Notes: generated by a model not told the origin, from the letters alone. Shown: positions 22,563 through 35,693, counted from the stretch's first letter. The stretch is 64,000 bases of DNA from Psoroptes ovis (GCA_002943765.1 PQWQ01000002.1:124001-188000), one strand, 5' to 3'. Made by a program: numbers and translations.

Positions 22563-22644
22563 ATAGGTTGTCCGAAAAGTTTTTAACCGGTTATATCGTT
22601 CGAAAATTATTCGAAAATCGGCAAAAACTTGTCGGACAACCTAA
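22563..22644 (-). mobile_element. mariner-like MITE 14, class A (reverse)
   Basis: About 82 bp; the left end is ATAGGTTGTCCG, the right GGACAACCTAA. The right side runs directly into a TAA microsatellite, so the exact end is set by the CCTAA motif. Confidence 0.87.
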
Positions 22645-23354
22645 TAATAATAATAATAATAATAATTATTATTGTTATTAAGGCGAAACCAGCCACATTT
22701 TTTTGGATTTTCACATTGGCCAAATTGATCACACCAACATAAATTCATCCAAATGAATCAATAGTTGATCAATTAAAAATAATCGAATCACATTTTAATG
22801 AATCACATTGAATGACATTGATTAATGATTAGAGACAATCACACAACTACTGAAAATTTGAATTTGAAAATTATTGAATCGAATCAAATCAAATCATCCA
22901 AAATATCTGAAATGGAAATTTTTCTTTTTTTTCAAAGAAGAAGAAATTGTCAAAAGTTCAAAGTTCATATCGATTTAAAGGTGGAAATATTTTTATTTCT
23001 TAAAATCATTTGAATTTTTCATATTTTTAATAGGTATGCGATGTGTGTGTGGCTTTTCAAAGGAAAAAATGCAGAAATTAGCCTAAGCATCCCCTCAACA
23101 TTTTCATCGATAATAAAAATATCAATTCAAAGGTAATCAATTTTTTCAAAGATTTGCGCACAGTGCTCAATTTGTATCAATTATTGAAATCATTGAGCTT
23201 AAATCATATCAAATGTTTTTGTTTCTTATCAAAAAGTAAAAATGCACATAATTTGAAATATTTGAATGAATCAAGACTAAAAAATCACCTTGACTTTTGA
23301 TCTTTTTTAAACTTTCATTTTTTTTTGATTTGTTTTTATTATTGAAAAAAAATA

Positions 23355-23435
23355 TTAGGTTGTCCGGAAAGTTTTGGCCGGTTTTTATTCAGCAACTCTA
23401 TTGATTAAGCGGAATAAACTTTTCGGAAAGCCTAA
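23355..23435 (-). mobile_element. mariner-like MITE 15, class B (reverse)
   Basis: 81 bp, TA flanks. The right end GGAAAGCCTAA differs from GGACAACCTAA at two positions. Reverse class B core with CAGCAACTCTATTGATTAAGC. Confidence 0.88.
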
Positions 23436-23796
23436 TATTTTTTTGATTTTTCATATCAAAGTTTTTTTCGGAAAGTTTTTTTTGCGCGTAGGTATCATTT
23501 GGTTTCGATGCCAGTCAAATGTGAAAAATAAAAGTTTCAATCGATTGATTTTAATTGATTATTATGATTATTAATATTATTAATATCATTCACAGAAGTT
23601 TGTAATATTTGAAAAAGTTGAAAAACCAAAGTAATTATTTCATTTTCATCTCTCCTCTCTTCAATTTTACCATCATCATCATTCATTAACAATTATTATT
23701 ATTGGAAAAAAAATAAAGTGAAAAGTAAAAGTTATTTGAGGTGGTGGGTAAGTTTGAAAGCATGATTTTCCATTATTAGATTTCAAAGTTTTATTT

Positions 23797-23877
23797 TTAG
23801 GTTGTCCAAAAAGTTCATTCGGCTTAATCGATAACGTTTGCTCATGAAAATCGCTCAGAACTTTACGGACAACCTAA
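23797..23877 (+). mobile_element. mariner-like MITE 16, class B (forward)
   Basis: 81 bp, left end TTAGGTTGTCC in a T-run, right end GGACAACCTAA then TA. Core CATTCGGCTTAATCGATAA is nearly the class B consensus. It lies 361 bases from the oppositely oriented MITE 15. Confidence 0.9.
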
Positions 23878-24468
23878 TATTTCAAATATTTTTCAAAAAT
23901 TAGAAAAAAAATGAAAATATATAGATTTAAGTCACGAAATGAATTCAACAAGGTATGATTTGCTGCTGCTGTAGCTGTTGCTGTATGGCAAACATGAATT
24001 GATTATGAATTTTTCGCCATCTTTAACCTCATCTTTTTCCCTATCTACAACCTCATCACTGTTGTGGTTCTATCGTCATACCTACAACCTCATATGTGAT
24101 TTTGATCGATTTTAAATTTCGATAAATTCAAAAAATGGAATGAATTCACATTCATTCGTGCGTTTTAATTTTTCAAATTCATATATTCAGTATTCTAATT
24201 ATCATTTACTGGTTATCATTTTGTATTTTTCCAATAGAAATTATTTGTCAATCTCCGACAAATACAACAAACTATCAAATCAATTTAACCTTTAATAAGG
24301 TGGAGCTGATGAATGAATGAATGAATGAATGGATAATCATCATCAATGGTGGTGGTCTTCCATACTACTATTATTGTACACATATTCTATAACGTGAAAG
24401 CACGTATGAAATTGCAAGAATCGAGGTCAATTTTTAAAAATTAAAATTCGGAATGCAATTAAATAATA

Positions 24469-24548
24469 TTTGGTTGTCCGAAAAGTTCATTCCACTCTAT
24501 CAATAGAGTTGTTGATGAAAATCGGCCAGAACTTTTTGGACAATCTAA
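24469..24548 (+). mobile_element. mariner-like MITE 17, class B (forward)
   Basis: 80 bp, left end TTTGGTTGTCCG after TA; right end GGACAATCTAA followed by TT. Core ATCAATAGAGTTGTTGATG is class B. Confidence 0.87.
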
Positions 24549-24911
24549 TTGTTTAACCAAAAAAAAAAAAAAAAAACTAAGGTACTTGCAATGGAAAACG
24601 TTGAAAATTTCAAATATAAATGAATGAAATGTGAGTTTTTGTTCAACAAAACTTTTACTATGAAATTATGATGTCAAATATTTTTTCATTTTTCATTTCA
24701 TTAGTTTGGATTCACAAATATACACTCATACACACACACTCAATTATTATCATGTCAGTCTTCTTGTTTTAGGTCCTATTTGAGCTTTATCATTCTTGAT
24801 TCTTCATCCTTCATTCTTGATTCATTCATTCATTTGTTGTCAGCGTACATGTCAGTACAACTTGTAACTTTTCAATGATCCTTTTTCCTATTAGTACACA
24901 GTTTCTGTTTA

Positions 24912-24992
24912 ATAAGGTTGTCCGATAAGTTCCTGCCGTTTTTTGAATGAAAAAAAATCTAAAAAACGACAAGAACTTATGGGACAACCTAA
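24912..24992 (+). mobile_element. mariner-like MITE 18, class C
   Basis: About 81 bp. Left GTCCGATAAGTTCCTGCCG pairs with right CGACAAGAACTTATGGGAC; both arms carry ATAAGTT. The first bases at the left (ATAAGG) have drifted. Confidence 0.86.
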
Positions 24993-25306
24993 TAGTTTTT
25001 TCCCACATGGGATTGTAAAAATGATAATAATGATATAATCTTTTTTCATTTTGATTATTATTATTATCATTTACAATTAATGGATAAAAGTTTTTTCTTT
25101 CTTTATATTCATTCATATCCACTCACAAATTAAAAGAGAAGAAATTTTGTAATTCATCCACATTTTTTAATATTATTGTTTTGTTCATTGAATTTTGTTT
25201 CAACCATTTCCTCCACGAATGAAAATTTTAATGAATGTGTTTTATATTTTCATTATTTTTATTTTGTTTCGGTATTTTTTTTCTTTTGTAATATTTTATT
25301 CCATTA

Positions 25307-25387
25307 TTAGGTTGTCCAAAAAGTTTTGGCCGATTTTCATGTGCAACTCTATTTGATTAAGCAGGGTGAACTTTTTGGACAATCTAA
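25307..25387 (-). mobile_element. mariner-like MITE 19, class B (reverse)
   Basis: 81 bp in ATT-rich flanks. Both arms share the variant CCAAAAAGTT / ACTTTTTGG, so the two ends have changed in step. Confidence 0.88.
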
Positions 25388-25606
25388 ATATTTTAATTTT
25401 TATTTTCTACTCTTTGTACTTCTAATGATCTCATTTACAAAAAATAATAATAATAATAATCATTTTCAAATGATTATTTGTCGCTTTTTTTTTCGCAAAT
25501 GATTATGATGACTTAATTTAGTAATGTTTGAAAGAGAATTTTTTTATTTTTTCTGGTTCAGTCTCAAAGAATTTATGAAAAAAAAAAAATTGATCATTAT
25601 ATAATA

Positions 25607-25686
25607 TTAGGTTGTCCCATAAGTTCTCGCCAATTTTCCAATGATTTTCTACGATATAACCGACAAGAACTTATGGGACAACCCAA
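25607..25686 (+). mobile_element. mariner-like MITE 20, class A core with class C-type ends
   Basis: 80 bp, TA flanks. The core (TTTTCTACGATATAACCG) is class A, but both ends carry CCCATAAGTTCT / AGAACTTATGGG, the end type of class C. Confidence 0.92.
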
Positions 25687-26247
25687 TATAATGGAATATA
25701 ATATGTTGTAACATTTTATCATTTTAATGAATTGACTTGATTCGGTTTTTTCTAAATTTTTTTCCACTGGTTTTTTTAATGATTTTTATTTTCTTCTCTC
25801 ATTATCATCATACAATTTGTCTCATAAACAATTTGTTTCTGTTTTTCAAGCAAAAATTCATTTATTCCCAGCAAAAAAAGAAAAAAACCTCTGAATCTTT
25901 GGCCAAAAATTCAAATTTTTTTTTTGGCTGATAAACATGGTTCGGGATAGCGCAAATTCCGGAACTTGTTTGAAATTTTTTTCCATTTAAAATTGCTGGA
26001 TGGAAATAAAAATGTATTTTATCATACAAACAAAATGCTTTGAAAATAGAAACTATAGTTTACCAAACCAAAACCAGCGAACAACACCCATAAAATTATA
26101 ACAAATAATTGCTTAATAATTTTTATATTTTTTCGTTTTTGTTTATTGAATATCATGATAACAATAATAATAATAATAATGAATTAATGGATGATTTTTT
26201 TTTTTTTTTTGAAAAATAATTGTTTAGCGAGCTATTAAAGGTCATAA

Positions 26248-26271
26248 TCATCATCATCATCATCATCATCG
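26248..26271. repeat. (CAT)n microsatellite
   Basis: Eight uninterrupted CAT units; on the minus strand this yields a run of Asp in a chance open frame. Confidence 0.85.
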
Positions 26272-26422
26272 TCAATTATTAGTATTTGAATTAGTATTTT
26301 CTTGAACAAAAAATATTTATGTTCATTTTTATTTGAAAAAATACAAAGAAACAACAACAAAATTGAAACATTTTTCTCCTCAAGAAAAGCACAACAAAAA
26401 TAAACAAAATTTTTTAAATGTA

Positions 26423-26502
26423 TTAGGCTGTCCGGAAAGTTTTGGACGATTTTCATGAACAACTCTATAGATTAAGCAAAATGAACTTTTCGGACAACCT
26501 AA
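26423..26502 (-). mobile_element. mariner-like MITE 21, class B (reverse)
   Basis: 80 bp, TA flanks, left end TTAGGCTGTCCGG, right end GGACAACCTAA. Reverse class B core with AACAACTCTATAGATTAAGC. Confidence 0.9.
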
Positions 26503-27687
26503 TATTTTTTTTATTTATTTTCTACTATCATCCTCATTGCATTCACACAACAAACAAATGCATTGATACCGTTGAAAGGTAGCAATGAAATTAAACAAAA
26601 ATAAAGAAAAGATGCGAAATGGTCGAAATTATTCTGCCGAAATTCAATGCTGACGATAATTATCATTATTATTATCGTTATTTTTGGGTATTAATATTAT
26701 TATTAGTCTCAATTTCAACAGTAGTATTTGAGTGTTGTTATTATCATCATCATCATCGATACAATATTTGAAATGTCTAAATATGTTGGTGTGTGTGTCT
26801 TGAAATGATTTTTATCATCGCTGTCATCATCATTATTGTTATTATTATTACCATTATCAGTTTTTTATAATCAACAAATAACAATTATTATTATTAGTAT
26901 TAATGCTTCAAGTAGTAAAATGATTAGAAAACTGATAAAAACGGTATAAAAATTCAATTCAATTGTTTTGATTGTTCATAAGGATGGTGCTGATGATTAA
27001 GATGAAATTAAGATGAAAAATTCTTACTTATCTCCAGATCGCAGAATATCATCAATGGACACAGTCGTTTAAGACGATATTTCAGTAAGTTTTTCTTGGT
27101 CAAAATTCAAAATTAAATATATGAAAGCCGGACATTCTGATTTTGCTTTTTTCTGCCTTGAAAATTATCAAAATTTCAAGAATTCAAAGGTGCATTTAGT
27201 CCAAAAATGTGTAAACCTGTGAATTTTTTTTCTGGACCAGTTTTCGACCATATTCAATGCCAAAAAAACTAATGACTTGTCATTTTTAGAGCCAAGAACA
27301 AAAACAGTAAATTTTCATTCATTCATCGATTTAATGTGTGCCCTGTCATAATATTTTCATCATTTTTTGTCCTTTTTGGTTCATTTGTTCATAACATAAA
27401 TATGTAAGGTAAATATAAGGTATACCTTACATATATCTATGTTTGTTTATTTTTCCATTTTTTTTTTTCATTTATTTATTTCCATACAACAATGATCATA
27501 ATGATGATGACGGTGATAGTGATGGTCAATGACTGATACATTTTCAACATGCATAGCCGACAAATAATGAACGTTATTTTCCTCAATTTTACTTAGTTTG
27601 AATCCCGTTTCTTTCATTTCAATTCATTCATTTGTGCTCTGCTTCTCCAGACCTCCCGTGATGGTCATTTTTCTTCTTGTTCTTTTA

Positions 27688-27769
27688 TTAGATTGTGTCC
27701 AATAAGTTCTTGCCGATTTTCCTATAATTTTCTACGATATAACCGGCAAGAACTTATGGGACAACCCAG
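27688..27769 (+). mobile_element. mariner-like MITE 22, class A core with ATAAGTT ends
   Basis: 82 bp. Left end has a GT insertion (TTAGATTGTGTCCAATAAG); right end is AACTTATGGGACAACCCAG then TA. Core CTACGATATAACCGGC is perfect class A. Confidence 0.9.
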
Positions 27770-28256
27770 TATTTCTCCTTCGTTCGTTTATTGAATTCAA
27801 TCGTGATCATCATCATCTATGATTATTATTAATATTACTAAAGTTATTATTATGGTCACAATGTTTTTCATTTTTATTTTATTTCATTTTCCATCATCAT
27901 CATCATCATTTGCTTTGTTTCAATATTTTTCTTTCTGTTTCCATTATCATTTGAAAAAATAAAGGAATCGCCATTGGAAAATACGTTTACGTTGGCCATT
28001 TTTCAAAGCTTCCTTGTCATTTTTTTATTTTTTGTTGGACTTTTATTAAAGAATAAAATTGAATTATGTTTTTTTTTGTTTTGTCTAGTTTTGCTTTTTT
28101 TGTCAAAAGACAACCAACAATAGCCAGCAAAAGGCAAACAATGTACAAGGCTATACATTATTGCTCTATAATTTACTAAAAATTTTTCCATTTGAAACAA
28201 TTTTTACCTTTAAAACATTTGCTGCTATTATTCTATTGAATTTTGTTTCGAAACTA

Positions 28257-28336
28257 CTAGGTTGTCCGTAAAGTTTTAGCCGATTTTAATGAGCAACTCT
28301 ATGAATTGATCGACCAAAACTTTCCGGACAACCTAA
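28257..28336 (-). mobile_element. mariner-like MITE 23, class B (reverse), altered core
   Basis: 80 bp between TA flanks; left end CTAGGTTGTCCG. The outer arms are intact but the core after AACTCTATGAATTGA diverges from other class B copies (TCGACCAAAACTTT). Confidence 0.88.
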
Positions 28337-29550
28337 TACAATGAACTTTTCATTGAAAATTGAATGAATGAAAAAAATTATATCAATTTCATTCAAATTG
28401 ATAAGAATATCTTCTTCGTTGATATTTAATAATTAATTTTGTTTTATGTCATCATCATCATCATTTTTATGTCGATATTAAATTAACACAAAGGTTAATT
28501 AAATTTCATGTATTTTTCGATTCAATTCAATTCAATTCATTTTTCATTATTTCCATTATTATTTATTGATTGACAATTTCATTATTTGTCTTTTTTTTTT
28601 TGCTTTTTTTGAAATGAAAAATTATTTTCAAGTTTTTCCATTCAAATTTTGCCACATTTCCATTTTTTAAAAATAATTTTCATGACGAATGTGGCTATGG
28701 GCGACAATTTTCAAAAACAAAAAAATTCAAATATTTATTTTAAGCATAAAAATAAATATTCAATTTTCAAAATTTCAAAATTTTTAAAATTGAATCAGTC
28801 CTTGTTTTCATTTTTAAAATTCATTATGAATGCAATCATATTTTACATTGGTCTCCAATTGCAATCACAATTGTAATTACAATTATAAATTTTGAAATTT
28901 TTCCTCTCTCATATGTGATCACGGAACTTGATTGTCTCGCTTGTTCTTTCATCATCATCCTTGCTCATCAAACACCAACCAAATTATAATCTTCCAGCAC
29001 ATATGTATTGGATCGATTGAATCAGAAATTATTTGGATTATAATTCCTGGTTTTCTGTAATTCTTGATCATCTTTTAATATTTACCAACATCTTTATGTG
29101 GCTTCAAGTGATCCTCTGTACATATATGATCCTCTGTGCATAATATATGGTTGTATTTGTACCAATGAACGAATGAATGGATGGATTTCTTCAATGTTTA
29201 ATTCATCCTTTTCTTTTTATTCCATTCAACTGATAATAACAATAAATCCTTCGTTTGGTGAATTTTTCGATGGACCAAAAAGAGAAACAAAATCATCTGA
29301 AATTCAAATATTTTCTATTCTTTTCTATTCGCTTATTGCTATCATTGTTGATAATTTTCAATATTTACTTTCATTTCAATGTTTACTACTTTATTACATA
29401 ATAATGAATGAATGTATGAATGAAATCGATAATGAAAATCCAAAGAACAATCCAAATTGCAAAGAGAAAATTGATTACATTGTTGAATATATTCGTTTAT
29501 TTATTTATCAATTTTATTAATTCATTTTTATATTTATCTTATATAAAATA

Positions 29551-29630
29551 TTAGGTTGTCCGATAAGTTCTTGTCGATTTTCTCATGATTCCCCACGATA
29601 TAACCGGCAAAAACTTTCCGGACAACCTAA
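29551..29630 (+). mobile_element. mariner-like MITE 24, class A (forward)
   Basis: 80 bp, TA flanks, canonical ends and class A core (CACGATATAACCGGC). Confidence 0.93.
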
Positions 29631-31940
29631 TACAATGAAAATATCAAAAAAACGAAATATAAACTATCATTATTATTATTATTATTTTCAAACCAAAAGT
29701 TTTTTTCGTTTTGTTTATTTATTTCTTATTGTCCATGACACATAATGATAATGATAATAATAATAAATAAAATTAACATTTTCACCAATTTATTTACAGC
29801 AAACAGTAATAATAACAACTTAATCCTTTGTAAGAGGAGACTGAGAACAATAAGAAATGGAAAGCAGCTCCGAAATTCGCAATCACCAGCGAAAACCTTG
29901 TAGAAACCAATATATGAAGAAGAAAATAGAAATAATACATCGTAATATATGATTTTAGTCGAAGATATTAAGAAAAAGTCTTTGACGATTAAATGTAATA
30001 ATAAATTCATAGTTTAAAATATTTTGAAAAAAAATATTTTTTTCCAAAGACAATCAATGATGGCGCATCTATCGTCATTTGTTGTTTATTGAACTTATAT
30101 TCGATCGAACTTGATTCAACAGTCATCATCAACCATTTTCATGGATATAAAAGCAAGAAACAGCATGGATATAATAGCATGCTTTTGCTTTTATTTTCAT
30201 CATAATTAGTGATTGTCATCGACATTATTTTCATTTTTATGAAAATTAATAATTATAATCTAGTTTTCCATTGATTATTTGCCTTTTTCAAATTGTTCCA
30301 TTTAACATATGATCCAAAAACTCAATTGATGAATTAACTATTGTTATAATCAGTGATTAGTGATTTGAAACAATTGTTTGATTTATCTCGAAACTCTTGA
30401 ATACGAAGTAAATAAACAGATTTATGCTTCAGATTTGAATTCCTTGTGGTCGTTTGTCATTTTTTAAATTTATTTTGTGTTTGATTCATAATTTAATTCA
30501 TTCAATTCATCAGCGAACCAAAAAACAAATATGAAAATAATCCAACCAAAGATATATAGATCAATGGATATGAAAAACAAACAAACTCGACATTCAAAGT
30601 AAGACGATTAATTTTTTAAATTTTTTCTTTTGTTTTCCATCAATATTTCCTTTTTGAGTATAACAAACCTGTAAAATATGCAAATTTTTAATACAATTTC
30701 AAAGTGAAATATGATCTAAAAGTTTTGATTTTTCTTGAATAATAAACCCTGACTTACACATGAGAGTATTTTGAATGAATGAATGAATATATTTTTGAAA
30801 TCCAGTTTTTGCATTTTTTTTTTCGTGATCTAAAACAATTGAATTTCATTTTTTTTCCATTTAAATTTTTCTTATATTTCTCATAACTGTGAAATGATCA
30901 ATGATTTTCAAAGATTCATTTTTTTCTTATTCCAATTTCTATCAATCATTAATTTTATGATTTTGATATTTTTTTCCATCTTGGTTTATTGTCTTTGACT
31001 ATTTTTGTTTTAAAATTTTTTCGAGGAAACCATTTTGTTCATCACTGTTTGAGGTCATAGACCTGTTAGTTTTTCTTCAATTTACCGATTCGAACAAAGC
31101 AAAATTCTTGATTTTGATTCGATAATATCGTTGAAATCTTTGATCATAAACACATTTTGACAATTTTTTTTAAAAAATATTTGCTTTGGTCCCATTTTGG
31201 ACCCTTGAAATTACTTCAGATTGTTGAAATCATTTGTCCGAATCAAAGGAATATAATTCCGGGTGTCTTCATTCATTTGTTACGATCAAAAATCTCATTT
31301 TTTTTCTGTCGGCTATCAAAATACAATTTCACGCACGTGATTTGCTTGAAATTGGTTGAATCTTTTTCTTTAGAAATTCTATTTACTTCAATCGTTTTGT
31401 TCAATATACACAATATCGATAGACTGATTTATAGATCATCATCCAAATCATCATCATCCTCATCATAGTCATTAAAGCGAATTTCGTTTTATGAATTTTA
31501 AAATAAATAAACAAGTTTTTCGATAAATAAATAAATAAATAGATGAACCGATCGAACCAAATAAACAACCAAATTTTCATTTTTTCCATGATCCAAAAAA
31601 TGAATGAAAAATGGCGCTGAATTGCAATCATATAAAAATAATTTTTATGATCATAATTCTTTCGACTATTTTTATTGATGTAATTTGTCTTTATTTACCA
31701 TTATTTGATGATGATGATGATGATGTTGATGGTGATGTTCATTATTATTATTATTATGATTAAACTAATGTGTTTTCATTGATGATGTTTATTTTTACTT
31801 TTCACCAGCGAGAAAAATTTTTAACAAATTTCTCGAAGCTAAAAATGAAAAATTTTCATCAATTCTTTTTTTTTTCCTTACTTTATCAAATTATTTTCCA
31901 ATTCTTCAAATACCAGTTCTAGCCATTGATTATATTTATT

Positions 31941-32021
31941 TTCGGTTGTCCCATAAGTTCTTGCCGTTTTTTGAATGGAAAAAAAATTTAAAAAACACCA
32001 AGAACTTATGGGACAACCTAA
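31941..32021 (+). mobile_element. mariner-like MITE 25, class C
   Basis: 81 bp. Left TTCGGTTGTCCCATAAG; right CTTATGGGACAACCTAA then TA. A class C hairpin with ATTTTTTT/AAAAAA loop sides. Confidence 0.9.
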
Positions 32022-32829
32022 TATTTTGGTTCATTTTGGAAAATGTATTCGATTTTTTCTTTCGTATTGGGATCTATATCCTTGTACAATCATTATTTAT
32101 TCTCCGAATAATACAAATGCTCAATTCACATATTTCATCCTTTATTTATTTTTATTTTTTTTGTCCTTAATTCGTTATAAGACATTTGATCAACATTATT
32201 AATGTTTTTTTTCTTCGTTTTCTCAGTATTTGTATTAATACAAATACAAATATACCAAATTCGATTGATTTTCATTTCTTTGCTGCTGTTTTTCGATACT
32301 TTGATCTTCACCAAAGAATATTTGAAAAAATACTATTATTTTGGCAATGTCATATTTATTTTATTTTATTCTTTTTGTTTTTTCCAATTCATTCATTCAT
32401 TTTGTTCATTTTGCCTCAACACTCAATACAATTATATACCCTTGAATATTGATGCTTGAATCAAGTTAAAAAAATGAATGAAATACAAAAATCCATCCAT
32501 TTTGGGCCAATTTTTCCATTTTTGTTTGTCCTTAGTCGAAATTTATTCGCACTTTTGTCGCAGCCTTAGAATTGTTCGTATGCATTTCGTTGCTTTCGAT
32601 GCTTTACCACTATTTTTGCCTGGCTGTAAATAATATTGATTGAATTTGAGAAATATAAAGGAAAATGAAATATTTTTTATCCAACATTTCGCGCTTCTAT
32701 TGTCCATTATTGTTCAAGGATTCGACATTTTTCGTGTATATTCATGCATATTTTCCATTTTTACAATTTAAATGACATGTGATTATATGAGAAAATGAAA
32801 TTATTTACCCAAATAAAAAAAATATTAAC

Positions 32830-33076
32830 CAGAGGTGGCCAAACTAGAGGGTCGTAGATAAAATTTTCAATGCAAATTTACATCTTGTTTCATCGTGATT
32901 CATTCGTGAAGAAAAATTTTTTTAAAAATAAAAATAAACGCCTCATTTTATTTGTTCGAGGTTGTTCAAGGTTTTCCGAAAAGTTCACTCCGATTAATCG
33001 ATAGAGTTGCTCATGAAAATCAGCCAGAACTTTTCGGACAACTTAATATTTTTTGACAAAAGTTGGCTTCCCCTAC
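32830..33076. mobile_element. decayed hAT-like element with a nested MITE
   Basis: The left end reads CAGAGGTGGCCAAACT, the kind of terminus common in hAT elements. The right end AGTTGGCTTCCCCTA is its imperfect reverse complement (about 12 of 16 positions with one gap). Class B MITE 26 lies inside; without it the element would be about 167 bp. No clear 8-bp target duplication remains. Identity is inferred from the ends only. Confidence 0.5.
32967..33046 (+). mobile_element. mariner-like MITE 26, class B (forward), nested
   Basis: About 80 bp. The left end has decayed (CAAGGTTTTCCGAAAAGTT) while the right end GGACAACTTAA and TA are kept. Core ATCGATAGAGTTGCTCATG is perfect class B. It sits within the decayed hAT-like element 32830-33076. 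Confidence 0.85.
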
Positions 33077-35241
33077 ATGCATACATGTGAGTTGTAAATA
33101 TTATATTTGTAAAATTCAGAGATAAAATACATAAAAGTTTGACCATACTGTGCCATATATTACACTTGATAAAATACCATTATTTCTTATCATTTTAAAT
33201 CATTATTATTATTATTATTGTGTTATTATTTTTGATTTCATTCCTGTTGTTGTTGTTGTTATTAAATGTATCAAGATCTGTGAATGAATATGGCAAAATA
33301 TTACAAAAAATCTTCAATTTATCAAAAGCCTTAAGGTTTTTTGGATTTCTTTCATTATTCTTTTTCATAAACATTCATTTGCATCAATGAAATGAAATAT
33401 TGCATTTATGAAATATGCACATTATTACATAATAAATATTATCATAATAATCATATGAATCAATGTGACAATGTCTAGATTTTGTTCTGGTTGTATTTTG
33501 CTACTTATATTGCTTCCAATTCGGACACATTAGAGTCGATTCTGGTCAATAATGATGTATTTATTCGTTTGTTCATAGTTATTTTTGCAAAATTTTAAAT
33601 CTTGAACAAATTTTCGAAAATATTATCTGCTTAGTAAGATTCTGGTTTCGATATTTTTCATTTCTTTATTTACCCAAAATCTGATTTATAACATCTTAAT
33701 TCTATAATAAATATTGCCGCATCATTTATTTCAATTTTCAGCATTTTTTCTCAGAGTAAATATGAAAGATGCGCACGTGATGTACTGAATTGTAAGGCTT
33801 TGGTCCCTGACTTTGTAATAATGTAATAATTCTTCATATATTTGAATTTTGAAAATCAAAAATTCCGCTAAAACAAACGGACCAAAGATTAATTTGATCA
33901 GTAATTTCATTGTTTTCATCAATATTTTCCTTGAATTCTTTTACTTCTCCATTCTTTTTTCCAGTTCAATGAATGATATCCAAATATTGCCTTGAGGTAA
34001 ATTAACCAATAATGTCCATGATTATTGATAGTTTTTTTTTCTTTCGTTCTCCAAATGACAAAATTAATGAAAAACTAATAATTCTGTTGACATCCATTAT
34101 TATCCTGTTGTGTCATTAGAATATAACAAGAACACCATTCCATATTCCACCACGTCAAATTCCATAGAAAACTAATGAAAAAAAATGAAATGAAATCTCC
34201 ATTATGTAACATGGAATGTTATGTGTAGTACTGCTGCCGAAACTTTCACGCAATGTTTCACGGTGTTGTAAAAATTAATTAATTTTTCCCCATTGTTTCC
34301 CTGTTATTTTTCTCTGGCTCAATTTCAAAAAAAAAACATTAATACCGATATGAAATGACCGTAAAAAAAAATTGTTTATAATTAAAAAAATTTACGGCCA
34401 AAACGAAAATGATGAGGAGAAACAAAAAATGAATGAATGTATGCCTTTCATATATTTTCAAAATTCAAAATGAATACATTCTTCTCTGGTTTTTTTTGCC
34501 ATAGAACATGAAATTAAAGTGTGATATATTGTTTTTTTCCATATTAATTTTGAAATTTTTGGCCAAAATTGCATGCTAAATGCAACAAATATCGAGTGAA
34601 TTCCATTTCAAAATATTCATTTTTGTTTTTCAAATAATAATTCACCTTTATTTTGGGCAAGGATTAAATACAAATAATAACATTTTTGAAATATTTGCAT
34701 CGAAATTTTTTTGCATTGAAATTCCTGGTCCATGTCTGTACATGGGTCTGTATGGGCCCGATGCTTTGGCTGCTGCTGCATCTGCTGATGCTTCTGCCCG
34801 AATACAAAAAACATAATTCAAATTCAAAATAATGACACAATGTAATAATAATAAATTTAATTATATGATGATAATTCAAAGGGTCATATGTTGGCTGTTG
34901 TTGTTGTTGTTGTTGTCGATGTTTCATTTTGTTTCATTTTCATTTTTTTTTTCCTCCTGCTGCTGCCATTTATTTTTGTCTGTTTGCTAATTTTTGTCCC
35001 TGTGTCTTGTGTGTGAATCCATGAATCAAATTATATTCGGATGGTTGAATGTTTATTTATGTTTGTTTGCTATTTTTTTTTCATTGTAATAGACAAATAG
35101 ACAAATAGATACTGACACACAATGCACACACAGTGTAAAATACTGGAATAAAATGAATGAATGAATAAAAGTATGTAAATAATGAAAATTGGTGAAAAAA
35201 AATGAATATAAATGTTGACAATGAAAATTTTCATTTATACA

Positions 35242-35321
35242 TTAGGTTGTCCGAAAAGTTCATCCAGCTTAATCCAAAGAGTTGCTGATGAAAATTGGCC
35301 AGAACTTTCCGGACAACCTAA
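35242..35321 (+). mobile_element. mariner-like MITE 27, class B (forward)
   Basis: 80 bp; left flank CA, right flank TA. Core CATCCAGCTTAATCCAAAG is a diverged class B. Confidence 0.88.
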
Positions 35322-35693
35322 TACATTCACCATTTTAATGTGTATAGTAACGACAGGGCAGATTTTTCATAAAATTTTGGTTTAATTTACACAAATTTTT
35401 AAAACAATTATTGTACAAAATAATGTTTTTTTGCTTTTCTTTGAGCAAAACTGAAAACCGATTTATATATGGTTGCTTTCCAACCAAAATGAGGATGACA
35501 ACTCATCTGCCAAACGCGCTCAACCAATGAGCTTCTTTCTATGTCAACTTGCGCGGCTGACCTGAGGGCGCTGCAGTATTTATATGTGTGTTTTTTCAAA
35601 CAATCAAACAAACATAAAATTGCTCAACACCAAAAAAAATTGCAAAAATTTCATTTGTTCTACATTTTATTCGTTTATTTATTTATTTATTTA

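Larger units (their letters stand above)
21113..32829. other. gene-poor, MITE- and microsatellite-rich region
   Basis: No confident coding exon. It contains thirteen MITEs listed separately, many CAT/GAT, AAT and CATT runs, and AT-rich filler. Two promoter-plus-donor signals without a recognisable protein (26945-27090 and 30146-30604) are given as findings. Open frames of 60-140 codons are present on both strands but are dominated by Phe/Ile/Lys/Asn or by repeat codons and look like chance. Confidence 0.6.

Noticed and set aside
27402..27432. ATGTAAGGTA / TACCTTACAT inverted repeat
   Set aside because: Ten-bp arms in AT-rich DNA with an 11-base loop; too short to claim a function.
29098..29520. 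140-codon plus-strand frame
   Set aside because: Longest frame of the gene-poor region, but with no recognisable domain, skewed towards Ile/Asn/Phe/Tyr, and the frame's first codon is not an ATG. Left as possible but unsupported.
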